Below the pieces are notes generated by a model that saw nothing but the letters and a program-made list of their open reading frames with translations, made no database searches and was not told where the DNA came from. Both the position numbers and the translations under genes were made by a program. Of a stretch of 64,000 bases of DNA, positions 22,396 to 34,947 are shown one piece after another. Each line of letters begins with the position of its first letter. Within the stretch, counting starts at the first letter, position 1. This DNA is from Endocalyx cinctus. Its lineage: Eukaryota > Ascomycota > Sordariomycetes > Amphisphaeriales > Apiosporaceae. The stretch lies in assembly GCA_001600455.1 (NCBI GenBank), contig BCKC01000003.1, forward strand, positions 4,882,754-4,946,753, read 5' to 3'.

Positions 22396-25372
22396 TAGGC
22401 GTTAATTTTCTATCAGCTGTCTTCTGAATAGGAGAAAATTCGTTTTAAGTTGGTCTGCTAAATAAATCGTCAATCTGTGAGGTCCTCTGTCTTCGTCGTC
22501 TGCGAATTGTGGAGAAATATCCGTACCAAGAGTCGTTAATCAAAACTTGAAATAACTAATTCAGCAATATATTGCACCATTCTGGCACGGAGTTGTTTCT
22601 TTCATCTTCTCTTTTCTGGATTTGAAAATCTATGCATACTATAGTCTCCGTGACACATTTAGTGATTAGTTTATTTCAGTTAAATGGCTAACGTGGGAAC
22701 ACATAGTATCATTACGTAGATGTATAATGAGGGTTAACATCTATGGATAGATACTACGTATCAGCTGACTGAGACCGGGACATACTACCGGCTTGTGTAT
22801 AACCCCTGAATATAATTTACCATCGCTAATGATTATTTCTAAGTTTCCAGACAAGTCTACAAGGACACAAATATTTCTGGGTTTTATTTGCGAAGCCTGG
22901 GATTGGCAGTTTGCCACGGGACAAGAATACGCATTGTGGACTAAATATATATTTACGGGATCAAATTGCATCTATTTTTACAGATTGTATCCCTACACCA
23001 CATTCGTCCTATTGGCGGTCACGGTGTTTCCAGTTGTGGGAATCTCTAGCGAAGACAATATCTACGCATAAAACAATAACAGAAGTCATCTGCTCCGTTT
23101 CAACGTACGATAACTCTCGGATATGGACGGCTGATCTTCGGTGATGAAGCGTGTTGATTCACCGAATATATCTAGGCTCGCACGATGACGAGTATCTGCT
23201 TATATTATAGGTACACAGCTTGATAGTACAGCTAAGGGATTAATTTCTCGAGTTATGCTCCTTTAATATAATTTAATTTTGAACTAACGTCAAGGAAACG
23301 GAAAAACTTGATTGCGCCTTGTATATATAGCTCACATTGCCTACGTACTAATTATCCAGAAGTTATCTTGCCGTCAAATAAGTTGCTGTGACATAATCCA
23401 CCGTGATGATCTGTTGGCCACCGAAGAGGCAAGCTAATATCGATGGAGCTTAATTAATAGCTGTATTACCCCCTTTACCAGTCAAATACGATGACCAAGT
23501 ATTCTCCAATCGATTTATCGAGTTCGTAGGGTTCCTACAAAATTTTCGAAGTGCTAACATGTTATAATTCAAAATTTGTTTTTAGATCTTAGGAAGCCCC
23601 TATTTACAGCTAACGTTTGTGATAAACTTAAGCTTTAACTTGGGGTTTCTTCCACTCATTACCCCTGAAATCAGCGGGTTATCTGCCTTATAATTACTAG
23701 AAATAAAATTTAGAGCACTTGCGTAGCACTCACCGGCTCTAGCACTGGTCGGAGGAGGTAGCCCCTTACATATCGCACATGCTGCAATATTTTAGCAATT
23801 AAGAAGTTGAAGTTCCCTCGTTCTAATATATCGAGCCGCTGATCGTCAGTTCTATTTCCCATTATAACATAAGTGAAGATTCGACTATCACCTTCTCAGT
23901 GCAGGGCCAAGACGAAGCTACCAATTGGATAAATAGGCGTGCGGATAGGGGTATAATAAAAGCTTATTGACAGGGTTTCCTTAAATCCCGAGAGGATAAT
24001 TGACGACCAACCATCGAAGTTCGAAAATTCCCATACCCCGTTACATCTGGATAATATTAGTAGAGTCTTGACATTTACTTGACTTACCCCACATCTCGGC
24101 ATCGTTTATTTGAGGTGCCAGTGTCTGTCAATAAACGCTCTTAACCCCAAGCCTACGGTCTGGTCCGAAGATCGTTCTCCAAATAAGATCAATTTTTATG
24201 AATAACCCGGGCTGGTTATACAAACCTTTATTTATATCATTGGATGATCCCAGGGCGTAAACGATGTATGGTTATTTAATTATGCTGTTTTGTTTAGTAC
24301 TGTAATTATGTCCATCTACTGGCACAACTGCCCCTCACATAATAATTCTTAGCATTTAATATCTTAATGCCGCACCTGTAGTTTACGTTATAGCCATTAT
24401 ATTGTAGCCGGAACTTGACACAATGTAAGATTTACTCTTTTTTTTCTCACTCCCAGTTAACCTTGCCAAAACTTCTTGTGAGGTCCAAATTACTGTATTA
24501 ATCACCGTACTCCAGCTTCGCTTCGCTTCTTTAATTATCCCCTGTAGTGGACTGAGGCTCAAGCTGAGCATCTAGTCAGAAATTCTTTGGTAGAGATATA
24601 CATAACTTGGGTCTTCTTGCGGGTGGTTAACATTAACGGTACGGTGATTCTATCTCCGCATGATGGGCCGGGCGGCCCGGGTAACAGCAAGCAGTATCGC
24701 CACAAGAAAAGGGGGTAACCTCGCCCTATCATTCGTCATTGGACTCTTGTTTTATCCTGCTGATCTCAATCCTAGAAGGGCTGTTTTCAATAGAGACTTG
24801 ACGTAAGTTTGGTATTTCGCTATATTGCCGCGGAGTATTCGGGCCCTCACCGTTACATTTCTGGCACTTGCAAATTAATCGGTAGACCTCGCTCTCAGTC
24901 TCCAACACAGCCACGCTCACCCTCCAATCCCATTGGTAATTTAATTTGAGCCATATGGCTTTCGTTATTAACTTTGATTTACTTTGCATTAGACTGTTTT
25001 CTCCTCCCCCAGTATGATGACCATGCTATTGACTGCACTCCTCTTAGATCTCATCTTGAAACCAGCAATCCCCCAGACTTGGCGTATATTCCCCATGGAG
25101 TCGTTTACATCGCCCAATGCGGCAATATTCAGTTATAGTATGTCAATTTATCAGTACCACCCTACTGACGACCTAATATGACGACTTAGAGTTAGCTTCC
25201 GACCCGGCGGCAAATTAGGAGAGATGAGCTTGGGGTGACGAAGCTACCCTGTACTCGTTGAAGGCTATAAGAATAGCCGTATCTCTTGTTTCATTTTTCG
25301 AGTTCACGATTTCAAGTTCACCCATCATTGAAACTCTTCTCTAATCCATCACCTTAGTAATCAATCGACATT
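22396..25372. other. Gene-poor AT-rich region upstream of the GH7 gene
   Basis: About 3 kb with only short, unrecognised ORFs (for example 24729-24989 on the minus strand). The last 170 bases are the likely promoter of the cellulase gene, annotated separately. Confidence 0.5.
25200..25372 (+). promoter_or_regulatory. Proximal promoter of the GH7 cellulase gene
   Basis: Contains a perfect 6-bp inverted repeat, GGCTATAAGAATAGCC (25263-25278), whose centre includes a TATAAG TATA-like box about 105 bases before the ATG. A GGCAAATT element at about 25209-25216 fits the loose GGC(A/T)n site of the XYR1/XlnR cellulase activator. The match to known sites is by consensus only. Confidence 0.4.
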
Positions 25373-27081
25373 ATGTTGCCTCTCGTCGCAGCAGCCCTAG
25401 TCGGGCTCGCATCGGCCCAACAGGTCGGTGACCAGCAAACTGAGACTCACCCCAAGATGACTTGGAGCGACTGCAGCAGCGGTAGCTGTACTGAAGTCAG
25501 TGGTGAAGTCACTATTGACGCGAACTGGCGATGGCTTCACGGGACCGAGGGCACCGAGAACTGCTACGACGGAAACGAATGGACCTCCGAGTGCAGCAGT
25601 GCCGAGGACTGCGCCAGCAAGTGCGCTCTCGAGGGCGCTGACTACGATACAACCTACGGTGCCTCAACCAGCGGTGACTCCCTCTCTCTCAGCTTCGTCA
25701 CCGAGCACGAGTACGGTACCAACATCGGCTCTCGATTCTACTTGATGGCCGACGAGTCCAGCTACCAGATGTTCACGCTCATGGGTAACGAGTTCACCTT
25801 CGATGTTGACCTCTCCACTGTGGGCTGCGGTCTCAACGCTGCCCTCTACTTCGTTGCTATGGACGAAGATGGTGGTATGGCCAAATACGACACCAACACC
25901 GCCGGTGCTAAGTACGGTACTGGCTACTGTGATGCCCAGTGTGCCCGTGACTTGAAGTTTGTTGGTGGCAAGGTATGTTTGCCCTAAATATAGTGAACTA
26001 CTTATACTTAGAAGACGTGATTTAATCTAACTGCATCGTGCGTAGGCCAACATCGATGGCTGGGAGCCCTCTTCCAATGATCCTAACGCCGGTGTCGGTC
26101 CTTACGGTGGTTGCTGCGCTGAGATCGATGTCTGGTACGCGTTTACCTATAAAATTTGGAATCTTTTTTCCACTATTTAGTCTAACTTGAAGTTCAGGGA
26201 ATCCAACTCTCACTCGTTCGCTTTGACTCCTCACCCTTGCACGGAGAACACATACCACGTCTGTGAGACCGACAGCTGCGGTGGTACCTACTCCGAGGAC
26301 CGATTCGCCGGAAAGTGCGATGCCAACGGTTGTGACTACAACCCGTACCGCATGGGTAACCAAGACTTTTACGGCGAGGGTAAGACCCTCGACACCTCTA
26401 AGGTGTTCACGTAAGTTTCTATTTTTGTTTTATTAATCAAGTCAACATAACTCGACCTTTTTTAAATTATTTTATTTCTCTAACGTGATACTCTCTTCAG
26501 CGTCGTCACCCAGTTCGCCGAGAACAAGCTCACCCAGTTCTTCGTTCAAGATGGCACCAAGATTGAGATTCCCGGCCCCCAGGTTGACGGCGTGACGTCT
26601 ACTACTTCGGACATTACTCCGGAATACTGCACGTCCGTTTTCGATGCCTTGGACGACCGCAACCGATTCGATGAGGTTGGCGGATTCGAGCAGCTCAACG
26701 CTGCCCTCGAAGTTCCCATGGTTCTGGTCATGTCCATCTGGGACGACGTAAGTTCTCTTGCGCACCCCTCTGTTATTTACTTTCCAGATCCGTTTTCGCT
26801 GACAAACTTTTGTAATTTTAGCACTACGCCAACATGCTTTGGCTCGACTCCAGCTACCCTCCCGAGAAGGCTGGTCAGCCCGGTGGTGACCGTGGTGACT
26901 GCCCTGAGGACTCCGGTGTCCCCGCCGATGTCGAGTCCGAGTCTCCTGACTCGTATGTTTTGCCCCCCCCCTTTTTATTACACATTATTTTAATCTCGTA
27001 TACTGACTTACTTCTCTTTACAGCAAGGTCATCTGGTCTAACATCCGTTTCGGACCCATCGGCTCAACCGTTGACGTCTAA
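25373..27081 (+). CDS. GH7 cellobiohydrolase (Cel7-type), single-domain
   Basis: Six exons, 25373-25972, 26046-26134, 26198-26410, 26501-26747, 26822-26952 and 27024-27081, give 445 residues. A signal peptide ([15 protein letters not shown]) is followed directly by [16 protein letters not shown], the usual mature start of the family. The catalytic triad motif E-x-D-x-x-E is intact in AEIDVWESNS, split by a phase-2 intron inside the Trp codon. Cysteine-rich blocks ([22 protein letters not shown] region, [10 protein letters not shown]) fit GH7. Length and the late [13 protein letters not shown] block favour a cellobiohydrolase acting from chain ends over a shorter endoglucanase. The protein stops just after [11 protein letters not shown], so it has neither linker nor CBM1. 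It is secreted and would act with the cellobiose dehydrogenase of this window on cellulose. Confidence 0.94.
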
Positions 27082-27972
27082 GTTCATCCTGAAAGAGTTC
27101 GGGTTATATATGACAATATCCTGTAGCTTAGCCTGCTACAAAGCTTCTCGTGTATATATATATTCTACATTGCCAAGACTGTCAATCTCTACCTTGATAG
27201 AGTACAAAGAATTGAATTCAAAATGCTGCTCAGCTTTTATGCTAAATGCATCAATCGAGATTTACATTTTATTTATTGTTTTCAAGTGCTATTCCCAACT
27301 TGTAATATGTGCTTCGTAGCCACTTCTAGCCATCTCACCTCAGTATAATCTGAGAGGAGATATACAAATTTGTCGGTAAATTTACCGTTTCGTTATCAGA
27401 GAGATTATTGTGTCAAGGGGGAAAACTGATGCGAGTTGAAGCCCCGGGTTACAATGGGTTCCTCCATACATATGTCTCAAACTAATATCTTAGCTTCAGA
27501 AATATTATGCATATCCTCCGCTGCCCCAGTGGATGATTTATTAGTATTGGTACTTATTCCAAAATATTAATGTTACTTGTATCTATCTTCATCATGACCC
27601 GCATGAGATCAACCCTCCGATATTGCCATATTGGTGGCCGTCGAAGTAGCAATTATAAGAGACTCGGGCAAAAGTTGAACTGGGAAAAAATTCATAGAAC
27701 GACCTGAAAGAATCAGATATACTAGGAAATGTTGTAACATAAGAGATTTGAAGCGAATGTGAATTCATGGTCTGGACATGAACTGTTTAGTACTAAGATC
27801 GTATCTTGGCAGTGCTTGTCTTGTGGTATTAGTTGTAAGATGGCAAAAAAAAAAAAAAAAAAGGCGACTAGCAACATTAGGTTGTTTAATTCCTTTGGTA
27901 TTTCTAAAGGTCGTACAAGAAGCTCCCAGGACATGCCGAGAGTTCTTGGTTATTATTTATTTAGTTCTTGGA
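27082..27972. other. Intergenic region between convergent genes
   Basis: Holds the 3' UTRs of the GH7 gene (+) and the membrane-protein gene (-). There is a run of about 18 A at 27845-27862. No gene seen. Confidence 0.5.
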
Positions 27973-29188
27973 CTAAGTTGTTGATTGTTGACAGCTAGAG
28001 CTGAATCGGACTTGTTTTTGCTGCAGCTCTGTTGTAGAACTTGAACAGCTCACGGTCTCGTCTTCATCCTTCATATGTCGTACTTCGGTTTCAATAGTCT
28101 TGTGAATTCCTGTAATATCGCTTTCTTCATCATACGAGAAGCGGTTTGGAGGCGAAGTGATGATTGTGTCCAGCTGGTAATCTCGTGGATCCGTTCTTAT
28201 GTTATCACGCTTTGACGACTTCGCATAAGCAGCGGAACCACTGAGCTGAGAACCTTTATTCTCAGAGTGCACGACTTTTGTGATTAGTTCGGCCATGCCC
28301 AACTCAATGTGGAGCTTAACGAGATATACTAATGGGTGAAACTGGACATAGACAAATCCTTGGCCAAGGGACATAACACCGATGAGGATGATCTGAGAAG
28401 GTTCAAAGTCAGTGACCTTTACCTAACAATAACTTCATGAATTGAATATTCGCCCTACTCACGTCTAGCGATACAGAAAAGAAAATCATAATAAGATTAA
28501 CGCGGTATATCAAGTTATATTTTACCATTCCGTTGGCGATGAGCTTTGACCGTACGAGATAGACGAAGTAGAGATTCAGCCCTGCGTCGATGATACAAAA
28601 GAGCACCTTTTCGACACGGTCCCAAATTTCGTTTACGAAAATATACGTTTCCGAAGTTTGTAGGCGAGCGGGAATCCAAACGAAAAAGACGCTGATGTTG
28701 ATAAGAGCAAGAAAGAGTCCGCAGTAAATGTGCATTTTCTTCGTACTTCGTTGATCTCGCACCATCAGGCCAACCCGGTTAATAATAATGTGAATAACAC
28801 AATGGACTTCGAACACCCAGAAGAAAATAATCATGAAGAAGAATATAAATCTAAATCGAGTAGCAGAGTCAGAGGAAGCTTGTAGAAACATCGGTCGCTG
28901 TATAATTGTGTAATATACTCACGAAGATTCGATTACCCCCCAGAGGTAGAGCCACGTGATAATTCCCATGATAGTACTACTGATCCACTCCATCCATATC
29001 ATAGAGACGTAGGCATTAAATCGTCCATTGTTTCGTTTCATCACGCGCCATGTCTGGTCCATTCCCGTTTTGAACACATAGATGGCAACAGCGAGAGTAA
29101 TTCCCCAGATAATAGATGCAATGTTCATATCGACATCCGTGGGCCTCTTCTCCACAAAGGTGGACGGAATGAACGGGCCCCAAGCCAT
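27973..29188 (-). CDS. Fungal multi-pass integral membrane protein, function unknown
   Basis: Three exons, 28923-29188, 28463-28850 and 27973-28392, total 1074 nt and 357 residues. The start is the ATG at 29188 (MAWGPFIPSTF); upstream in-frame codons are not ATG. About seven hydrophobic segments are visible, with conserved polar motifs between them: WEWISSTIMGIITWLYLWGV, EVHCVIHIIINRVGLMV, HIYCGLFLALINISVFFVWIP, NEIWDRVEKVLFCIIDAGLN and SLGQGFVYVQFHPLVYLVKL. The C-terminal about 110 residues are a cytosolic Ser/Thr-rich tail. This arrangement is a common family of uncharacterised Pezizomycotina membrane proteins. The first junction was chosen because it restores G-V-I-E-S-S-F-I-F-F-F and keeps frame; the alternative 39-base intron looks too short. 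Confidence 0.8.
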
Positions 29189-30867
29189 AGTATGTGGCAA
29201 GATAACCGACTGTTAACTGGGTATGGTTATTTCAGGATAAGAGTTTGATTTTTTGGCATAAAATGAGAGTGTTATCCTATTTGCTATAATCATGGTTTGA
29301 ACGCGGGGGATATCAACAGGATAATATAGCATGAAAAGTAAGAAAAAGGGGAAACGCCACCCGTTTTTTGATAGTATCGTTTCCAACTTAGGAGTGATTT
29401 TAATCTAAGTCACGCCTACTTCTAACTCATAGATCATCCACCAAAGCATTTTCAGCATTAGTATCCCATGGTCCGACAGGAGATAGCCAAATCATCCATG
29501 GTGGAATCAACGAACCAACGGATAGCTTGAGATTCATGTCTATAATCCTAACTAGGTGTGTAGATCATCCATAATAAAGCTCTTTATTTCACTTACCCCG
29601 ACATTCCGGGGGCAGATTATTCACGGAATAGATACTTAGTTATTTAATATAGACAACGTAAATCTACAGATCTAAGATCATAGTGGCCCGTAACGTGAGA
29701 TGAGTTTAGTCGATAAGTACAGACTTGCTAAAATTATCAATCTGACAGTAAAACTAGTGAACGATCGGGCTACTATTAAGAAGATTTGGGTTCTTCTCAG
29801 GACTGGTAGGATAAACTAGCATTTACATATCTATAATACCACATATTTGTTCCAAACGACAGTATGTTAAGATATTTTCTAGTAATTAGAGGGCAACACT
29901 ACGAGTCAGTCAAATTTGTGCTAAGGAGACCGGTGGTCCAGTGGATATCGGTTAACAAGGCGATGTATCTGCTAGTTAGCTCCATGAAGCGAAATTATTT
30001 TCTCCTAGAATAAAACCACAGGAACTAGATCCTGATTTTTGTAAAACCTTCGTAACTTTTTAAGTTCGGTCAATTTATTCCACGTGGTGAGGAAGGTTGC
30101 GGGCCGCCTCGCATGGCTACCTGTCAACAACTATATGGCACACTCGAAAGTTCGTCAGCAGTCTTCTTTGTCGTGCGTAGTCCCGAACTAACTAGTGACG
30201 CTTTAACCTAAGCAACATGTGAATAATAGGTGAGCTGCTAAGCTTTTGTTCTCCATCCTATCTTTCCATAGATATCAGAGTATAGATAACCGCTAATACA
30301 TATCCTCGGCTGCTTCAGATAATACTCCGTGTTTGCCATAAAAAGAGTACTTGTTATTTTCTTGTCTCGAGGTTATATATAATTAAGGTATGGTTGGTAG
30401 AGACAAGTAGTAAGTAAAGGTATACATACATACGTGGGTTAATTATTATTAATTAACCCTCTTAAATTGTTTAGGACCGGCCTTTAATATTGTTTAGATA
30501 CCTAAGCCAATGAGTACTTAATTTATACGCTTTTATAAATATAAATAATTATTCTAGGTAATCTAAACTGGGGCTAAGAAGTACTCAAGAGGTTCTTTGA
30601 GGTTGTTACGTAGCGGAACTGGGGGGAGTAGACACAGTAACTAATTAGAAGCGGAGAAGGTTATGGAAGAATTGGATCAACCGGCGCATTGCATTTTATT
30701 AAGTTGTTAGACCATCCAGGTGCCAAGGGCGATGGCTGAGTTACTTAGTGCCTATTCCGACAAACTAGAACACGCTGAAGCGGAACATATCCTGAAAACT
30801 AAGGAACGAAACCTACGAAGCGCATCCATATACATGCACCGATACCATTCGATTCCTTAATTTAGGC
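29189..30867. other. AT-rich intergenic region
   Basis: No gene I can support. The part after 30700 shows faint protein-like sequence that may be the decayed N-terminus of the methyltransferase relic that follows. Confidence 0.5.
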
Positions 30868-31234
30868 TTGACAGTGCACCAAGCCCACCAGAGCCACGTG
30901 TTGCGGCCACTGAAAGAATTTTCCGAACCTGCCGACCTTGGCAAGATAGAGCCCCTATTTCTTGATGTTGGCGCTTATTTAGGTCAAAATTTACGAAATC
31001 TCGTGTACGCCGGCGCGCCGGCCGACAGGTTGTGGGCTAGCGATATTTGACAACAATATATCGATCTAGGCTTCAAACTATTTGAGGATTGGAAAAGGCT
31101 CTCGCAAAGCTACTTCCTATAGCCCGAAAATGTCTTAAAAGATGAGAATGATAAGCCGGACGAGAAACTTATCGTTTTGGACGGACGAGTCATCATTTTC
31201 CACATCACTCGTAGAAGTATTTTCCATACGCACC
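30868..31234 (+). pseudogene. Class I SAM-dependent methyltransferase relic
   Basis: Plus-strand frame reads through the SAM-binding motif region IEPLFLDVGAYLGQNLRNL (expected D-V-G-x-G-x-G, here degraded to D-V-G-A-Y-L-G), then YAGAPADRLWASDI, a TGA at 31048, QQYIDLGFKLFEDWKRLSQ, a TAG at about 31120, and PENVLKDENDKPDEKLIVLDG. The order and spacing fit fungal secondary-metabolism methyltransferases, in which acid residue D (A-S-D-I) ends motif II. Two in-frame stops and the ruined glycine motif make it non-functional. It could be a lost tailoring enzyme of the neighbouring cluster or an unrelated remnant. Confidence 0.65.
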
Positions 31235-31545
31235 CCACGTAATTAGCACTCGAACTCGCACCCTCTATCGCTTTAGACGATAAATCAGGTTATAGTTACT
31301 GTTCCCTGCCTGCATATGTAGTCTAGGGCAGAATGCTGATATCACAGCCCTGTTCGACCTGCATGTCTTGCAAACCGATTTAATCCAGACTCTCGAATAC
31401 AACTACTTGCCTCCCACGAGTTCAGCGCCCGAAAGCTACTGGAGCCAACATTATCGTATGGCGAAATTTAGTGTTACGTCACAGCATCCGTACAGGACAA
31501 GTATACAACACGTTCAAGGCTGCCTAGTACTCCTAACAGTCTTTC

Positions 31546-31688
31546 AGCCCCCAAGCAGAGCCTGCCTTAATAAATATTGTACAGATTTAGGCCCAGGCAG
31601 AGCTTCAGCTTGTCTTAAATAAACGTTATACAAATTATATAGCCCCAAACAACACCTACCTTAAATAGATATCATACAGATTATATCG
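31546..31688. repeat. Three decayed tandem copies of a 45-52-bp unit
   Basis: Copies run about 31546-31590, 31591-31642 and 31643-31688. Each reads roughly GCCCCAARCARAGC, then CTTAAATAAA-like sequence, then TACAGATTATAT. They differ by many substitutions and small length changes, so the array is old. No coding sense. Confidence 0.55.
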
Positions 31689-32548
31689 ATAAAATATAGA
31701 TTAAGAATATTGTGACGGAGACGTGGGACTGAATGGGGCCTGGTATCGGAAGCGTAAAATTATGGGATGGAATCAAGCTTACCAACCCGGTCTGAGAGAT
31801 TGACCAATCCTGTAATTACGTATTACCAGCTCTGAAAGCATTATAAATAAGGTGCTGAGCTCCCGTTCGATTCATAGAAGTAGATAGTTCCTTAAGCCCC
31901 AATTCAATGAAGTATTTACATAGTACACTCTATATAATTGCCAAGCTCCCAATTCACCTCCGCAAGCTCTAACACGTTCATAATGAGCTTTTTGAAATGC
32001 GATATACCACTCTAATCACGCTAACGGAGATTTTAGGTTATGAAGTGGGCGAAGAAGAAGAAAAAAAGATAAGAGGTAACGGAGGTGAATATAGTTATTA
32101 ATATGTGATTAAAGTAGACCGAAGCTGGACAAAAAATAGGTCATACCAGATGCAATGGATATCAATGTGCAACATAATTACGCCGGCTCAGTTAATAGAT
32201 GAAAGGGTCGGTTGACCAGGTAGATATCTTCTGCGTAGCATATCGACACGAGAAGAGATGAATTTGCGCCTTGCTGTCCGAACTAGCAGCTAATGAATCG
32301 ACCGCCGTCATCAGTTCAGTATTCTAATCAAGTAACATGCATCGCTACGTGCTGTTATGGGGTGCGATCGACATTGTCAGAAACGAATTATCAAGTAATA
32401 GATTGAGATGAGTTTCACAGTCGTTCATACATGCGTGTATACGTGTAGCTAGCTATCTAATTAAAGGAACAATAAGAGGTTTCCAGGCGTGATGTCGCTG
32501 TGTGGCAAGGAACATGAGGGTGGGATCTTCTCCATGTTTGGGATGCGC
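31689..32548. other. AT-rich intergenic region
   Basis: Downstream (3') side of the oxidoreductase gene. No coding exon recognised. Confidence 0.45.
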
Positions 32549-33599
32549 TTAAAAAATGGCTTGTTGGTTATACAACTCAGCTTGGATCTGTAGGGGTCCA
32601 CCTGCCCCAGTGCACGTACCGGAGTTCAGAGCGCCGGTGACCGTTTGCATGGGGCTGGCACAGTCTCCTGCGGCGAAAACGCCCTTGACGGTGGTCTGGT
32701 TGAAGGGTGGGTTTACTTTGATAGTATTCATCGGAGTAATCTCGAGGCCTAGCTGTTGGGCCAAGTCTCCTCGTAACTTTGTCTTAGGCTTGTGTGCTAG
32801 GAAGCCTTCTGTTTGGCAAGTACCGTCCTCAAACTCGAGTGTAATACACGCGCGCTCAGGAGCCTTAACCAGCTGGGAAATCTTTTTCGAGTTCACAGTC
32901 ATCGGCGCGGGCGCGGCCTCCAAAGCATAGATCAATTCTTTGGCTAGCTGTTCATTTCCGTTGGTGTAGATGGTGACTTGATCTGCCATGCGTAGTGCTT
33001 GACGGGCAAGGTGTAGAGCCGTCACAGCTATACCAGTGTCACCTTCGGCTAGCATGCCAGCGGATGGAATACCTCTTTCCTCCCAGCCATGACAATAAAG
33101 GCAATGGAAACTTAGAAATATCCGAGTGAATTAGCTTCTAGTATAGTGAATCCTGAGAAAAAGATGCGAAGAAGTTAAAAAGTACTCGTGTGCAACTTCG
33201 TACTTACATGCCCGAGACCCAGCATTCGGCATAGCCTGGAATATTTGGGAATATATCTTCCACACCAGTAGCGAGAATGACTTTCTTTCCAATCCACGTC
33301 TTTCCGTTCTCTGAGGTTGCTTCGAAGAGCCCATCTTGGCGCTTTTTAAGAGTCTTTACATGCACGTTCTCCACCGTGATTGAGCTGTATCGGTCAAAAT
33401 CGGCTCGAGCGGCGGCACGGAACTCTTCCGGGTCTCGGTGATCCCAAGAAGGCATAGTATGCAGGTGCTTACTCGAACCATTCCGGTACTGTTCTGAGTC
33501 AAAGAGCACCGTCTTATGGTCTTGGCGCACGATTGACGAGGCAGCGCTAAGGCCTGCCGGGCCTCCTCCAACGAGGATTATGTCATATTCAGAAGACAT
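32549..33599 (-). CDS. Thioredoxin-reductase-like FAD oxidoreductase (GliT-like dithiol oxidase family)
   Basis: Two exons, 33208-33599 and 32549-33110, give 317 residues. The FAD-binding start is YDIILVGGGPAGLSAASSIV. A redox-active Cys pair C-L-Y-C follows the intron in FHCLYCHGWEERG, and the second nucleotide-binding end is VKGVFAAGDCASPMQTV. Length and the C-x-x-C-H-G-W-E-E context fit the fungal family that includes GliT, HlmI and other dithiol oxidases or thioredoxin-reductase-like enzymes of secondary metabolism. Members form disulfides or act as simple oxidoreductases with FAD. The intron uses an AAG acceptor (reading ...TTTCTAAG), which is less common; it is the only one I found that keeps frame. 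There is no signal peptide. It sits 1.3 kb from the UstYa-family gene, on the same strand, and may be part of the same cluster. Confidence 0.87.
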
Positions 33600-33967
33600 G
33601 GCGGACGAGGTGACGATAATGCAAATGTATCAATTCAATAGATGCTAGAGCTAAGAGAATGAGGGTTGTACGAGAATGCGAAGCTATTAAAAGTCATGCG
33701 AAAGACGATTATAAACATAATAATTATCCGATGCTCGGTCACCAGTTGGCTGTGCGTTTCCTTGAGGGGGCGGTTTGGGGGCCTTTTGAGCACCTCTAGG
33801 GATCCACTTCATAAGGTGACACTACCTAAGAAGTTTATGATGTATCCCTTACTTGATATAAATAGACACAGGCTGTACTGTGGTCGAGCTTAACAAGATA
33901 AGAAAACGATAGGGGTTTTTAAAAATCGTTCCGTAGAGGCGTGTAGAAGACCCTTCGTAAACTCAGG

Positions 33968-34001
<34 letters not shown>

Positions 34002-34360
34002 ACATAAGCTTCAGATAAGCTTGAAACTCAGGCCTAGTTAAAGGCTTTTTTACGAGCCAGCACATTCACCTCCTGTGTATTACTATTACTTTTCTGAATA
34101 AGTAAGTCCCATCTAAACGTTTCTGTAAATTGGCTGAAAGGTTCAATTTCTACGGAGTAACTAGTTACCCAGTTATTTAATTCCTTTCTCTTCTCTCCGT
34201 ATCGAGACAGTATGTCAACCGACCTATGGAACACTCCACCGCCCCATATATACTCCCCTACCTCTCCACTTCTTTTCTTAAGTTCAACTTAAAGGTTTTT
34301 TAACAACATTTTATCACAAAGNATATCTGACCCATTTTTTAAGGTATATATATAAGGGAA
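33600..34360. other. Intergenic region with a long T tract
   Basis: Includes a run of about 28 T at 33974-34001 and an ambiguous base at 34322. A minus-strand ORF at 34034-34234 is unrecognised. Confidence 0.45.
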
Positions 34361-34735
34361 TTAGCATAGCTAAGTAATTGGCGAGTTGGTATAGTAATTG
34401 GCTGGTAATTGGTATGGTAATTGGTATAATAATTGGTATGGTATATAGTAATTGGTATAGTATGTAATAATTAGTATAATATGTGGTAATTGGTATGATA
34501 TGTGGTAATTGGTATGGTATNTGGTATAGTGGACAGTATGCTATATTTTAGTGAGTAATANGCTATAGATTAGTGAACTGTATGCTATAATATAGTNAAA
34601 GATATGCTACAGTGAGTAGTCCGCTATAATATAGTGCTTTACTCGCTATATTATAGCGCTCTAAGCTCTATAATATAGCGGGTAAAGCATTATATTATAG
34701 TGGGTACTAATAGTAGGTNAGTTGAAAAAAAATTT
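34361..34735. repeat. Degenerate AT-rich tandem repeat with nested palindromes and ambiguous bases
   Basis: The left half is a tandem array of GGTAATTGGTAT-like units (about 34375-34530). The right half is built of GCTATAATATAG units in both orientations. The stretch 34621-34706 can fold: CCGCTATAATATAGTGCTTTAC pairs with GTAAAGCATTATATTATAGT apart from two mismatches, around further CTATATTATAG palindromes. Four N positions fall inside (34521, 34561, 34597, 34719), with others at 34322 and 34830, so the assembly is uncertain here. Confidence 0.75.
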
Positions 34736-34947
34736 ATATAGAGGGGTAGGTCAGATTTCAAAAAAGGCCCATATTTCTTATTCTGACCCGCTTAGAATTT
34801 CATAGGTCGGTTGATCTATCACCTCCTCCNTATCCTCTAAGCTCTGCGCCCACATACATCCAACTTGCTATTAAGGCTATTCACTGGGGGGGGGACCAAG
34901 ATATCTGCTAAATTCTGTCATTTAAATTAATCATCAGTACATACACT

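Noticed and set aside
28884..28922. Alternative 39-base first intron in the multi-pass membrane protein
   Set aside because: Too short for a fungal intron; the 72-base alternative keeps frame and gives a more natural helix.
29925..29990. tRNA-like A-box (GGTGGTCCAGTGG)
   Set aside because: No matching B-box, acceptor stem or cloverleaf can be drawn.
34361..34735. CRISPR-like regular array
   Set aside because: Units are degenerate and AT-rich with no spacers, and the DNA is eukaryotic.
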